DNA of 64,000 nt from Aselliscus stoliczkanus. Its lineage: Eukaryota > Chordata > Mammalia > Chiroptera > Hipposideridae. How positions within the stretch are numbered: position 1 is the stretch's first letter; every line of letters starts with the position of its first letter. Of this stretch, positions 21,481 through 33,569 are shown one piece after another. The position numbers and the translations under genes were made by a program. The notes beneath the pieces are model-generated. The model searched no databases. It was given only the letters and a program-made list of their open reading frames with translations, and was not told the origin of the DNA. Location: the NCBI GenBank assembly GCA_033961575.1, contig CM066740.1, positions 87,949,117 to 88,013,116 on the forward strand. Direction: 5' to 3'.

Positions 21481-23160
21481 CTTGCTTTTTTACCATAGCC
21501 CTTGAATTACTGTTAAGTATTCCAGAAATACTATAGAAAGATTTAGGAGTATTACAACTCATTTTGACATTTTAGAAAATACCTACAAAGAAAAAGTTGA
21601 ATTTGGAAAACGTCTCTTCCCTTTCTGTTTTACTGTTTCCTTTTGCAATGTCATTATCATTAAATGGAACAGTTATATGGTGATGGTGAGTTTAAATGAA
21701 TCAAAATTATTGCTCCTTAAAAGGAGCACCAAAATTTTGTAAGATAACAATGCCTACTAATAATTAAAGTTAAGGAGCCCTGAGCCAGAAAAACGATGAG
21801 ACTTTGGTTAAGTGATGCAAAAGTGTATTAAACATTCAAGATTAATTAAAATCTAAGAAAATATTTTTAAGGGTGCCATTTAAAGTTTGCATAAAAGTTA
21901 ATGCATTTATTATGAAATCAAACTGGTTTGATGATTAAGGGAAGCCAATTAGTAACAGTGCAATAAGAGTTAATTTATGCTGCTCTCCGTAGATTTTGTT
22001 TGTTTTGTAAAAGTCACTTAAAACTGCATCATAATTACATGCCAATACCCACAGTTTTGCAAGGCATAATTCTTTGGTATTCATTTTCTAAAACTAGTAA
22101 TATTCCTGCCAAACCCCATGTCGTGATGGTTTCCACAATGAAAATGTCCCTGGTGGGAAGTTAGAAAAGTTGATTTCTTTTGGTAAAAAGAAGGAAAAAC
22201 ACATCCTTTATGGCATGAGAGGTTCCTGCTGTAGGAATGCGTGGTTAAAGAACAACCCATCTGTGGCACTAACACTAAGAAAGCTCTGGGTCTAACTTCC
22301 AAAACTGACCTGTGGCCTCCACTTCAGAATATATGACCTGGGGATCCCTTTTCTCCTATAGACTGTATAGCTGCTAATGAAGTGAGCTAAGAAAGTCATG
22401 TTTCTTAGCCCTTGTCCATCAGATACAGTTTGTTATTTTTAGGGCCATCCCCAAGTGGGACAATGTTTTCCTTGGGCTCTAACATAAAGTTACAAATGCA
22501 TTTCCCCATAATAACAATAGTCTAAAAGTTAGGAGTAGTGGCTGATCATTAGGATTAAGCTTTGTGAGCTGGCCTGGGAAACAAGCTCGCTTACAGCATA
22601 TTTTTATACCAAAGGGGAAAAAGTAGTCTGAATTTCAAACAGTTGACTGCCAAATGGATTTTTGCAATGTCATTTGTTAATAGCAGCATAAGACATTCAA
22701 AGGACAGAAGTCACTTCTCTAGAAAAGAAAGTGGGACAAATTACCAACTGTCTACTTTGTTACAAGTTGGGCTAGACCCTAAAGGAAAGTAAACAGCTGT
22801 AGGTACTGCCTCCAAATCTGGGAGTGCACCAGCCTTATTCCCACTGGGAATACACAACCCTCCCCTTGGCTGTCGTGCCTCTTGTGTTTGAGAGAGCATC
22901 AAAATTCAGTTAAACTGCATGGCAAAATTACTCATTATTAAGTGGGCTCAGGAATACCATAATTCAAAGCATGTTTCCTGAAGATAAAACACACTTAGCC
23001 CACGAAGGAAACATTTCCCTCCACACCGGCGTTACAGAAACTTTCCAGCAGCTTTCAGACATTGAGTTCGTAACCACCTTATAAAAGGAGATGTGAGCAA
23101 CTAAATAAATAACCATTCCGATAAACAGATTTGGAATGAGTGTTTGTTTCCCACGGAGGA
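21480..23160. other. AT-rich, repeat-poor intron
   Basis: No repeats recognised. A small perfect hairpin TGCTCCTTAAAAGGAGCA lies at about 21711-21728. ATTA/TAAT-type cores are frequent at 21750-22090. Frames of 73 and 92 codons on the minus strand are not recognisable. Confidence 0.5.
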
Positions 23161-23420
23161 GAGGTTTTGTCCTACAGTCTTCACTGTACCCCCCGCCTGC
23201 CTTGCCATCTCCCAGCCTGCAGGCAGATTCCCTGCAGTTCACCTTCTGCAGATTGCAAAGCTTTCAGAGGTAAGTGTGGCACCCCGGGAGTGCCCTGCTG
23301 GCCCCGAACCAAGGCCTCCCCCGCGCCCCCCCCCCCCCACGGCTCCCTCTTGGCAGCACTTTCAGCTGTGCAGGCCCCATAGATGCAGGCTAGTGCCCAG
23401 GGGTATGGGGAGAAATTCTA
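23160..23420. other. GC-rich patch with a C-run
   Basis: Clearly GC-richer than its surroundings, with about 14 consecutive C at 23326-23339 and several CpG. A strong-looking splice donor AG|GTAAGT lies at about 23268-23275. No exon is claimed here (see findings). Confidence 0.5.
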
Positions 23421-23460
23421 CCCTGCTGTTTGTTTGGAATATTAAAAAGAGAAAAAAATA

Positions 23461-23462
<2 letters not shown>

Positions 23463-23498
<36 letters not shown>
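23463..23498. repeat. (AC)n microsatellite
   Basis: About 18 AC units. Confidence 0.97.
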
Positions 23499-23499
<1 letters not shown>

Positions 23500-24059
23500 A
23501 AAACCCCAAGCACTATGTTCTACATCATAACACACTGTCTGGCAGGATGACTCGTTTTTATTTAATGACTTTATTTATAAACTGTCTCTTTCCAATGAAG
23601 ATTGAAACCGGGGGGTGGGGGCCCAAGGGAAAAAAAGAGAAGGCACAAGAAAATACATTGCCTGTGCCTGAGCTGGAAATTTGGCTTGATGTTTCTTGGA
23701 ATCTTATTATATCTTTTGGAAATTCAGGATTAGCCCACATACCCCATGGAGTTTCCCCATCAGATTGTCTACCACCATTTTTGTGGTTATTGGCTTAGAA
23801 TCTTGCTAATATTACTGTGTCACATTCAAAGAGAATTCTTCTTCATCTGGGCTGAGACATGAGCCAAGGAGCATATGAGCCTGTAGGATGTATCCAGAGA
23901 AGAAAGTCTAGAAAACTCTATGTAGTCCCTCCAAAATACCATCCTGATGTCTTGTGTGCTCTGTCTCTCTTTTGAGTCTTTGCTTTTCTACTTGCTTTGT
24001 CAGGTAGAAACTGACAGAAGGAGTCAGTGTTCCTTTACTATCCAGTCGTCTTATCAAAT
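23500..24059. other. Intron, nothing recognised
   Basis: Moderate GC with no repeat assigned. A 122-codon plus-strand frame (23430-23798) starts in the (AC)n array and is an artefact. Confidence 0.5.
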
Positions 24060-24069
24060 AAACCTTAGA

Positions 24070-24198
24070 GGGCCGGCCGAGTGGCGTGGTGGTTAAGCGC
24101 TGGTTTGGGAAGCCAGCGGCCCCGGTTCGGGTCCCACATGTGAGGGCCAGTGACACTGCCCTAAAATAAATAAATAAATAAATAAATACACAGCATAC
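24070..24198 (+). mobile_element. tRNA-derived SINE, head-only form
   Basis: GGGCCGGCCGAGTGGCGTGG head with box B GGTTCGGGTCCC, stopping at GTGACACTGCCCT and followed by an (AAAT)n tail. Target-site duplication AAACCTTAGA lies at 24060-24069 and 24199-24208. Confidence 0.9.
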
Positions 24199-24209
24199 AA
24201 ACCTTAGAA

Positions 24210-24790
24210 ACAGAGGTTCTTCTGATACAAAAAGGTACACATTAACCTTTGTGAATAATCTCAATATAAACTATTGGGACAAGAAAAAACAAAAAAATCC
24301 CACTAAACTAAACTTGCTAATGGCATAAAATTATAAGTTGTAGCATTTACCAAGTGCATATTACTAGAAATCAAGAATCTGCACTTGCTATTGAATATTT
24401 AAGTCCAGTATAGTGGGAGGACAGTATGTCAAAATGTTACTTCTATTGAAGTTTTAAAGAAAAAAGTTTAAAAAAAAAATGAGCAGTGCCAGCTCATTCT
24501 AAAGTATTGAATATAATTTTTTTAAAAGTATCCTTTGATGCTCTGAAGACAAAATGACCAAAGTACATGTTAAATAGCAGAATTTGTGACATTAAAGTGA
24601 ATTATTTTCATTAAGCGTTACAGTAGTAGTCAAAGGAATGAAACAAGAGCAAAATAGAGTTAGAAATAGGGTGGTGTGTTCAATATTGCTCCCTGAGTTT
24701 TCCAGAGAATTGATTTATTCATTCAGCAATATTCATTGAGGGCCAAAAGAGTCGCTGTGGTATTCATTTTTATATAGCTCAAGATGTTTA
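24210..24790. other. AT-rich intron, nothing recognised
   Basis: Contains A-runs near 24468-24478. No repeat or gene assigned. Confidence 0.5.
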
Positions 24791-24938
24791 CATTTTTTTC
24801 CAGTTTTATTAAGATATGACTGATAAATAAAATGGTAATATATTGAAAGTATACAATGTGATTGGATATACATTGTGAAGGTATTCTCATGATCAAGTTA
24901 ATTGACAGACCCATCACCTCACATAGTTACTAACCTTT

Positions 24939-24939
24939 G

Positions 24940-24971
<32 letters not shown>
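24939..24971. repeat. (TG)n microsatellite
   Basis: Nearly pure TG run with one TT interruption, inside the L1. Confidence 0.95.
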
Positions 24972-25269
24972 AGAAAGCTTAAGATGAACTCCTTAGCAAA
25001 TTTCAAGTATACAGTACAGAATTATTGATGAGTGGCACCAAGCTGTACACTAGATCAGAACTTAATCATCTTGTCACTGTGGCCCCCAGCAACCAACATT
25101 CTACTCTCTGTCTCTGTGAGTTTGGCTTTTTTTTTTTTTTGATTCCACATATAAGTGATACAGTATTTGTCTTCCTCTGGCTGGCTGGCTTATTTCACTT
25201 AGCATGATGTCCTCTGGGTTGTCACAGTGGCAGGATTTCCTTCTTTTATAAGGCTGAATAGTATTTTTG

Positions 25270-25276
25270 TATGTGT

Positions 25277-25310
<34 letters not shown>
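25270..25310. repeat. (TG)n microsatellite
   Basis: About 20 TG units with one AT interruption, inside the L1. Confidence 0.95.
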
Positions 25311-25312
<2 letters not shown>

Positions 25313-25347
25313 ATTCATCCATTAACAGACGCTTAGGTTGTTTTCAT

Positions 25348-25455
25348 ATTTTTTTTTTTGAGGGCAGTGTCACTGGCCCTCATATGTGGGACCCGAACCG
25401 AGCCGCTGGCGTCCCAAGCCAGCTCTTAACCACCGTGCCACTTGGCCGGCCCTTG
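25348..25455 (-). mobile_element. tRNA-derived SINE, head-only form, inside an L1
   Basis: T-run, then the reverse complement of the SINE head ending GGCCGGCC. The flanking duplication is TTGTTTTCAT (25338-25347 and 25456-25465). The insertion splits the L1, so the SINE is the younger of the two. Confidence 0.9.
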
Positions 25456-25499
25456 TTGTTTTCATGTCTTGACCACTGTGCATAATGCTGCAAGGAAGG

Positions 25500-26440
25500 A
25501 TGTTTGTGTTTATAACCTCGTTCTGTCACTTCATGCCACGTTGGTATCAGGGACATAGGAATGAATGTTGAAATTCCTCAAAAAAATTATTTAAATGGAT
25601 ACATTTTAAAAGAATTTTGAAACATTAATATCATCTTTATTTTCTAAATATATTTTACATTGCATATGATTGACAGGAGGGAATATTTGTTTTGAGTTTT
25701 ACTCTCCTCTAATAAATATTAATATTATGAAAAATCCCTGAGAGCAACCAAAAATTCTACCTGCAAAACTCAGTTGTGGACAGGAGTTTGTAGGTGAGTG
25801 CTCTGAAATTGTGTCAATATTTGTAACCTAGTCCCCTGAGAACACATATGCATGACAAAGGGATAGGTTAGTTTCTCTCCAATGGAGGATCCGAATACAG
25901 CCATCACTGATAATAATAGTGGAAGCTGCAACAAAAAATCTTGTCCCTCTACACAAATCTCTACTCAAAGCATTTGGTTTTGATCTTTATGAATTATGTA
26001 TTATCACTGTTTTAAATTAAGCTATTTCTGCCTTATTGTTGGTTTACTAGATAACAAATGAGTAGGTGTTTTGAAAAAGCAATGTTTAGTAAATCATGTA
26101 AAATGTAATTTTAAAAGTTCATTTCCACTGAGATGCTTTTCCAATATCAATGTTTCTGTAAATAGCTCATCCATGTGTATACAAAAATGGTAAAATGAGA
26201 GAAATTGGATATATTGCTGTGATATAATTTGATAGAGAAATATTAATAGATGGTAGACATTGAGGTTTCTTTTCTATATAAAAATGTTACATTGGAAGAT
26301 TACCAGCATTTCTGTTCATTTAAATTATAGTTACAACATCTATCCTTCTGTTTAAAATTATTCAGGTATAAATCATAGTATATTTATCCATATCATCTAA
26401 GTTACATAGTTAAAATATGTGTATATCTGATATGTCCTAG
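25500..26440. other. AT-rich intron, nothing recognised
   Basis: Very AT-rich, with no repeat family assigned. Confidence 0.5.
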
Positions 26441-26660
26441 TGTACGTGTCTTTATGTGTGTGTGTGTGTGTGTATATATATATGTATATGCATATATACA
26501 CATATACAGATATATATACCACTGATTATATATAATCACATAGTCACATATACTTATATATATTACTGATTATATACACATGCATAATATACTGATTATA
26601 TGTATATATCTGATTATATCTATCATATAGACATATAGAGATATATAATACAGACATTAT
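26440..26660. repeat. (TG)n/(TA)n low-complexity block
   Basis: A TG run passes into TATATATATGTATATGCAT and then several diverged copies of CTGATTATAT with TATA-rich spacers. Confidence 0.9.
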
Positions 26661-28390
26661 CAGTACTATTCCAGTACCCTGAAGTGTCTGTTTCCTGCCA
26701 GCATCCTGAATTTATAATCATTCCACATTAAAGCAAACAAGCACATATCTCATTTCAGGGGTGTTAGACCTTGACACGTGCAATCTCTTCAACTAAAACA
26801 AACTGAAGGGATGGTTCATCAGGATCGCTGACACTGACTCCATCTAAGCAGGAAATAAATAGTCACAGATCATTAAGTAAACTTAATTGTGTTTGAACGT
26901 GGAATGCCTTCTTCACGTAGAGGATCAGCCGCCAGTTCACAGAAATGGATGTGGCCACATCAGAATTACCTCCCGTAGCATCGTATCTGAAGTAACTGCA
27001 GTGTCTCAAAACATTTTAAATATGTGGATATATATATATTTTTATACACTCACAAAAAGACTTTTACTGTTGCTTTGGAACAGAGTTTTCTGATTGTAAA
27101 TATCTAGTGCCAATTTTTACATGTGACATTACTGTATACGTGTCTGCTAAAAGAAAAGTCATAATTTCAACTCTTTTTTGTTAGAAACCATTTATAGATA
27201 AGGATCAGTCATGGGATGCAAAGGCTTGGATTGAATAGGGGTTTCGCAGGCTTTAAAGGCAGGTCACCAATAGGCTCCAGGCGTCCTATGTGACAGGCTG
27301 ATATATATATATTTTTTAACTAACGACCTCTTCTAATTCCAAGACATATGCTGCAAAACAAAAGGCATGCTCCGACCACCTTTAAGATCCTTTTCCCAAT
27401 TCCCTAGGTTTTGTGAAATGCCTGTGGCTGTTATGAAAGTGATGGAATTTAATTTATAGGAGTATCTTACTAAGTTAGCCCAGCTAGAATGATATTCATT
27501 GCAAAAACCATGTAACTTACATGCCCAAAGAAAAATCTGATCAACATGCTTAGTATACTGACCATACCTTTCATAATCTTAATAATTGTAGAAAAAACAC
27601 AATTAACATTTTCAAAGTGGTTCCAAAACCATGTTTTTCCATTGTGTGTACATGTAATAAATAAGCAATTCCCTAAACCCTCCCTCAGCCCACTGCCCCA
27701 ATGTCGAAGCTCATTGTATCACCGTCTACCTTTCTCACTCTGGCTGTTGACAGACCTTGGGCCCCTTTCCCTCTTCATCTTTGCAGATTTGAGCACCTGG
27801 ATCACTCCCACATGCTCCAGTAACTCTCCTGTCCTGTTCTTCAGGGATCTCTATACCTGTGCCCCATTCTATCCATATCCCTATTTCTTAATCATCGGAC
27901 CTACTCTCCGTCCTCCACGGACATGATCCTTTAGCATATCATGGCCATTCACTTCCCAGGTGGATCCTTTAGCATATCACGGCCATTCACTTCTCATCGC
28001 TGGACATCAGCAGTGACTACAGCCACTCCATAATTCCAGTTCTCTTCCTCTCCCGTTCCCTAAATGAAACACACTGAAAATACACTTTCCCTGCACTTTC
28101 TTCCCTGGTGCCTGCACCACCCTCCCACCTGGTTTCACTTCCATGTCTTTGCATCCTAACGGATCCCTGGTAATGACCCTCAGTGTCTTGTGCCTCTCTC
28201 CTTCCCTTGTATTTATAGAAACATGCCAGTGCCCGTTAAATACAACTCTCCTCGCACTTCAAATCTCCCCAGAGGGCAGAATGTGGCCGGAAAAACAGCC
28301 GTCTCATGGCTCTGTGTTCCTTCCATCTGCTCTCGACTCACAAACACACCTCTAGGTCAGTCTGTCCTCTCTGTGCGGCCTTAGACCCTA
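26660..28390. other. Intron; pyrimidine-rich after 27650
   Basis: 26660-27650 shows nothing recognised apart from a short TA run at 27300-27312. 27650-28390 is rich in C and T and may be the upstream part of the L2 that is clear from 28395, but I cannot align it. A 31-bp direct duplication lies at 27925-27993. Confidence 0.4.
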
Positions 28391-28394
28391 CACC

Positions 28395-28690
28395 TGACTG
28401 CCTCTTCACCATCCTCACCGTCTGAACAGACATCTCAAACTCTTTGTGTTCAACACCAAACTAGTCATCAGAAACAAATGTTCCTCTCGCAGTTTTCTCC
28501 ATCAGAGCAAATGTCAGTTCCATTCATCTATGTGCTCTGGCCAAACATCTGAGACCATCTTTGACTCTTCCTCCTATCCCTCACTTCCCAAATCCAACCA
28601 GTCAGCAAACACTCTACCCTCAGTGTATACCCTGAACCCAACTATTTCACCAGCAACCCACCCCTTGGGCCATTCATTGTATAGATGCTG
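28395..28690 (+). mobile_element. L2 ORF2 3' part, sense relic
   Basis: GACATCTCAAACTCTTTGTG, AAATGTCAGTTCCATTCATC, then CATCTTTGACTCTTCCTCC and AAATCCAACCAGTCAGCAAA follow the end of the L2 reverse-transcriptase ORF in order. Frames are broken. Confidence 0.7.
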
Positions 28691-29858
28691 CAGTAACTGC
28701 AACTAATCAGCACAGCACCCAGGGTGACGCGTGTAAATGAGATATCTTCTTCGTATTTATTGTAAAAGCCAAAGGCTTTGGAAGTGGAGTGTTTATGTAT
28801 AAATCACTGCTTTTGTTTACAGATGAGGAAAATAATGCATACATTCCAACTCTGTGAAAAAACTCTGTAATCCTTCTTATTCGTTCCATGCAACAACTAT
28901 TCCCTTTAAATAATCACTGTCAGGGTCAGGATTAGGCAGAGAATGTACTAAGAACAGAAAGGATCTAAGTCGTGTTTGCAATATTATTAGAGTTATTTAT
29001 TTACAATATCTCTTCTGGTGGTAAAGAAAGAGAGCTGCTTCACGTATAAATAGTTGAAATATTATTATGAAAACTTCCTATCACAAAGCTCTAGATCCAT
29101 CGATCCTTTGAGGACTCCTGTCCTAACTCATTTAACTCTCCCGAAAGGGTCCAGAACCCAGAGACAAAATGTCCCATGAATATCACAAGATGCTTTCTGA
29201 TCTGAATAACCAGCCCCAATCAGCTGTCATCTGTTGGCTTTCTATCCCATTGTCCAAACCACCGCTGTGGAATTTAACATGCAGATGCACTGCCTACCTT
29301 CTGGATCTTTCTCTGACAGAAATTCTTCAGTTTGTACAGTTGATTCCAATGTATCTGTTGACCACTTGTTCCCTATGCCCACGGAAGGGTAATTGGCACA
29401 TGAAATTAACCCCTTCCGTATTCATTTCATGTGTGAGTTTCTTATCGGCATTGTTCATAGAGGAGACATTTTCCTATTGAATTGGCCATCGCTTGATTTT
29501 GTTCCAGCCTTGCAGGATGAACAAGGTATTTCCAACTGACTCTTATAACGCATCTGTTATTTATTCCAACATTAGCTCTCTGTCAGCCACAACTGATCTC
29601 ACAGATTCATTGCACACAAATTTTCAAACATCTAACAGTTAAGTATCGTGACTCATCGCTTCTGCATCTTCCCCCTCTACCATAACCTCTCGCCAGTCAT
29701 GTTTGTAACTCGGTACAGTAAAGACATATTTCATAGAGGCAACTTTGTGTGTAATGAATCTGTGAGATCAGTTGCACCCGATGGAGGGTTAAGCATAACC
29801 ATATCTCAAAAACACCAGTGTTGACTTCACATGTGAATGTATGAACTTCTAATATCAT
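28690..29858. other. Intron, nothing recognised
   Basis: Moderate AT content. A 103-codon plus-strand frame at 29169-29480 has no family features. Confidence 0.5.
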
Positions 29859-29861
29859 ATA

Positions 29862-29938
29862 GGGTTGTCAGAAAAGTCACGACACATTTTTGCAACAAAA
29901 AACATAGAAAAAAATATGTCACGACTTTTCCAACAACC
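29862..29938. mobile_element. 77-bp palindromic mariner MITE
   Basis: The left end GGGTTGTCAGAAAAGTC and right end (reversed) GGTTGTTGGAAAAGTC form inverted repeats. TA lies on both sides (29860-29861 and 29939-29940). The centre reads TTGCAACAAAAAACATAG, as in the half-copy at 170-222. Confidence 0.85.
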
Positions 29939-29944
29939 TAATAG

Positions 29945-32120
29945 AATTCATATACGGACATATTATATATAGTTATATGCCATTTTCTATTACCTTAAGA
30001 TTAAGGATGGAAAATGAGTGATTCAGGAGTGGTGGTAGTATTCTGAGTCCCTATGCCAATAGACAGGCCTCTGTGTCAGCCAGCCATGGGGCTGGGTGTG
30101 CAAAAATGAACGTACAGTCATGCCTTTTTGCTTTTAAGCCAGTCGAGTGTGCTTAAAAATAAATCCTAAATAATTAGACAGCTCATTTGTAAATACTTAT
30201 CATTCCATTTTTCTTTGTGGAGTTGCTTTAGCGTTCCTATAACTCTGGTATTAAAAATTAAAGCCCCGCCAACTGAGTGCCCCCTTGAGTGGTGGTGGGG
30301 GGTGTGGGTATGATGGGCATAAGTAAACATGTGTCACTGAACATAATCATTATAAAGTTCGTCAGCATGATTTCTCTGACCAGGCATCCCAGAGACTCTA
30401 CTTGAAGCTTCCGGTCAGCTCCAATCAAAATGTCTAGCGGCCCTTTTCCACCAAACAAATGGCTCCTTCTATTCCCATTGTAGAACTTTTCATTTGTTCC
30501 AAAGCAACCTGCACATCTAGCCCCACCAACCCAAGTCGCCTCCTTTCCTTAACATCATGGTGAGAACAGACGGTGTTCAGAGCAGCGATGTCCCCAAGGC
30601 AGAGCACCTGCGCCTGAGGCCCTGTGGCATTTGCAGTTCGCAGAATGCCTGCCTTCCAGTTAATGTGTCACGTTTTAGAAGTCTGAGAAGAGTCTTCTTT
30701 GTTTACCACTATATCTTCAGTGGCTAGCCCAGAAAAAAATCTCCCGATAGATTTTTATTAGATAAATGAAAAATTTTGTTAAATGAAAGAGTGGATGAAG
30801 TATTCTATCCTCATCCTTTAAATATCAGTAATATTAAATCATCACAAATAGATGGGACGCCAAGCAATTTGTGATAAGTGACCCCAAAAAAATCTCAAGA
30901 GGAGACAGAAACCAATTGTAATTGAAGTGTCTGCAAAGGTTTTATAGAATATGAGTTCTTTCAAAAGACAAAGGTAAAGTAAGCGAATATGGACAAAATG
31001 ATTCCAATCAGAACAAATACAGGCAAAGGTGACTGAGTGGGAAGAATGCAGAGCATGTTGGAGAAAGTTGGACAATAGTTTGGCAAAAATGCAGAAATGA
31101 GAGCATCAGGCCCGCATTATGGATGGTTGAAGGCTAAGGCAGAGATCAGATATTTCCCCGGGTAGGGAACCAATAGACAAAAACAGCCCAGCATCTATGA
31201 AGTGCATAATGTTCACATTGAGAACACACAGACTTGAATGGCAGTCATGATAAAGTGCATGAGAAGAAGTGCTGATGGGAAATAGACATCTTCCTGGGAC
31301 GCTTTCACTAGCCACAAAGACAGATACGTGCCCTCTCTGCCCGCACTTCAGTTTCCTGAAGGGCCCCAGGCAACTAGCCTTTATCTTTCCCCTGCTGCAG
31401 GGAGAGAGTGAAGTGAAAAACCACATCAAAGGATATCACAGCCCAGTTGTTTTGTTGGCGGTGGCTTTCAATTTGTACAGGCAAACATAAAAGCATAATT
31501 CTTAGACGAGACCGGTGAGAGAGAGGCCATAAGACAGGGAATATCTGGCATATTGTAAAATTTCAGATTGCAGCTGAATAAAAAGTACTTAGTAAAATTC
31601 ATTTTCAAACAGAAACATTTGAACTGAAAAAAATAGTACAAATAAATCAAAGACTGATTTAATGGGCTCCCATTCAAAGAAATACTCAACAGTAACAATT
31701 CAGCTTCGTTTGTCATTTGACAAATGGTGAACTGGGGAAAGCAAAGCAACCAAGTAGACCTCCAGTTTATTGTGTGTGTGAAGACTTTCTGGAATGTTCT
31801 AGCCTGCAGTGGGCCCTCAGGGCTTCACCTAAGAGTTGAGCCTTTTAACCTACTCAATATTGCTAAATGACTTTACTCATTAACTTTACTGCATAATTTT
31901 ATATTTAATAATACAACTGTTCTGCGTCGCTATTTGGTATCTTATTTTTAAAACCAGCTAGCATCAAGTGAGGATCCTAGTTTACATTTTTCTTGAATCT
32001 TATACTTCTCATTTGATGAATAAAGTTGCGCTCTAATTAGCATTATATAAATTTCATGGAATTGAATTTGCCATCTTCTTGTATTCCAGAATGGAGGGTT
32101 CAATTTATAGCAGACCTTTT
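29945..32120. other. Intron, no firm repeat
   Basis: 30890-31160 may hold a diverged L2-like antisense piece (TTATGGATGGTTGAAGGCTA). Small frames (66-107 codons, minus) are unremarkable. Confidence 0.4.
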
Positions 32121-32124
32121 ATTC

Positions 32125-32490
32125 TTCTGTGTGTGTTTATTAAAGAATAGTTGGCATACAATATTATATAATATCATATTGTATGTGTACAATATTATAT
32201 AATATCATATTGTATGTGTAAAACATAGTAATTCAACATTTGTATATCTTACAACATGCCCTACGCCAAGTCCAGTAATCATCTGTCCGCTTGCAAACTC
32301 ATCACAATATTACTGACTATATTCCCTTTCCCCTTTTCGTCCATCCCTCCACCTCCCTCCCCTCTGGCCACCATTAATTTGTCCTTTGTTTCTATGAGTC
32401 TGTTTTTGGTTTGTTTGTTTGTTTTGTTGTGTTTTAACTCCACATATAAGCGAAATCATGTGACATTTGCCTTTCTCTGACCTTTCTTTT
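32125..32490 (-). mobile_element. L1 3'-UTR fragment, antisense
   Basis: TTTATTAAAGAATAGTTGGC, CTCTGGCCACCATTAATTTG and ACTCCACATATAAGCGAAAT follow the antisense L1 3' region in order. An exact 31-bp tandem duplication lies at 32158-32219. A (TTTG)n run lies at about 32407-32425. Confidence 0.8.
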
Positions 32491-33565
32491 GGAACTCAAT
32501 TGTAATTTATTATTGCTCAGTTTGTTTTATAATTCTGTGCTAGCTGACACTTTCTCTTATATAGGATTCTAGAGTCCACTTAAGGGTTGAATTCTTTGTC
32601 TTTTGGACTGCCAATGTTCACTTAAAACATAGATTTATACTCTAAAAAGTAAAGGATAGGAGGGAGAGTTTTATTTCTTATTTATGTACTGTCTGCTCTT
32701 CTAAGGTTGTGTTTGATTTGACCTTGTTATATGCATTAGAGGTGAGAGTGGGGAATGCATACCTGGAATCAGAAGACTGATTCTATTTATTCTTGTGTTT
32801 CTAGCCCATGTTATTCCCAGTTGTATTTTGAGCCAAGTACAGTTATTTCTTTCAGGAAACATTTTGACAAATGCATCTTATATTTAATTGAATGAGAAAA
32901 ATGAAGGAAAAAATGTTCTACCTTCAATGAGGTCACAGTCTGAGAAGAGATTCAATAATTACCCAGTTAATTAGCTTGTTTATAAAATGGAGCCTTCCAG
33001 TTAGCAGAATTCCTGTTTAACTGGATTTTCTAATTAACTCAGGATTAACCCATCTGTTCAGTGAAGCTGCTTAGAATAAAGAAGCCTGTATTCTAAAGGG
33101 TTATTCTCAGAGGTACAAGTACATGCAGATATAAATATGAGTCGATAGTTCAAGGGATAATTTTAGAGAGGCACCATTTTGCCAACACGAGATAGCAATC
33201 TCCTGGGGACACAGTTACAAGAAAAAGAAAAAGTAAAGCTTGTCTCCTAGGCAAACACTTTTCAGTCATCTCCCGAGAAACAGGCACTGGGCACCCATGT
33301 TCTACACATGACTTGACCACACCCAGGAGCAGCTCCCTGTGTGTGATGAAGGAATTAAGCATCACAGTGCACTGTGGGGGGAGCTACTTGGCATGGAGGA
33401 GGGAGTATCTCCTCCCACCTGAGGCTGCAGGGAGCGGTTCCCAGAGGTCATGGAGTGGGCAGGATATTTCAGATGAAGGGAAGCCCATGAGCAGCCAATT
33501 AGGGCCAGTGGTGGCCATTTTTCTGCCTGGCTTCTGGAATTCTGATGAGGTTGGGTTTGAACAAC
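32490..33565. other. Intron, nothing recognised
   Basis: Unique-looking. Frames of about 70-87 codons on both strands at 33150-33605 overlap one another and carry no family features. Confidence 0.5.
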
Positions 33566-33569
33566 CAAA

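Larger units (their letters stand above)
24790..25495 (-). mobile_element. L1 3' region, antisense, with a SINE inserted
   Basis: CAGTTTTATTAAGATATGAC begins the antisense 3' UTR. TTCCACATATAAGTGATACA and TATTTCACTTAGCATGATGT mark the classic region around the end of L1 ORF2 read backwards. The L1 continues to about 25495 after an inserted SINE (25348-25455). Two (TG)n arrays lie inside. Confidence 0.85.
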
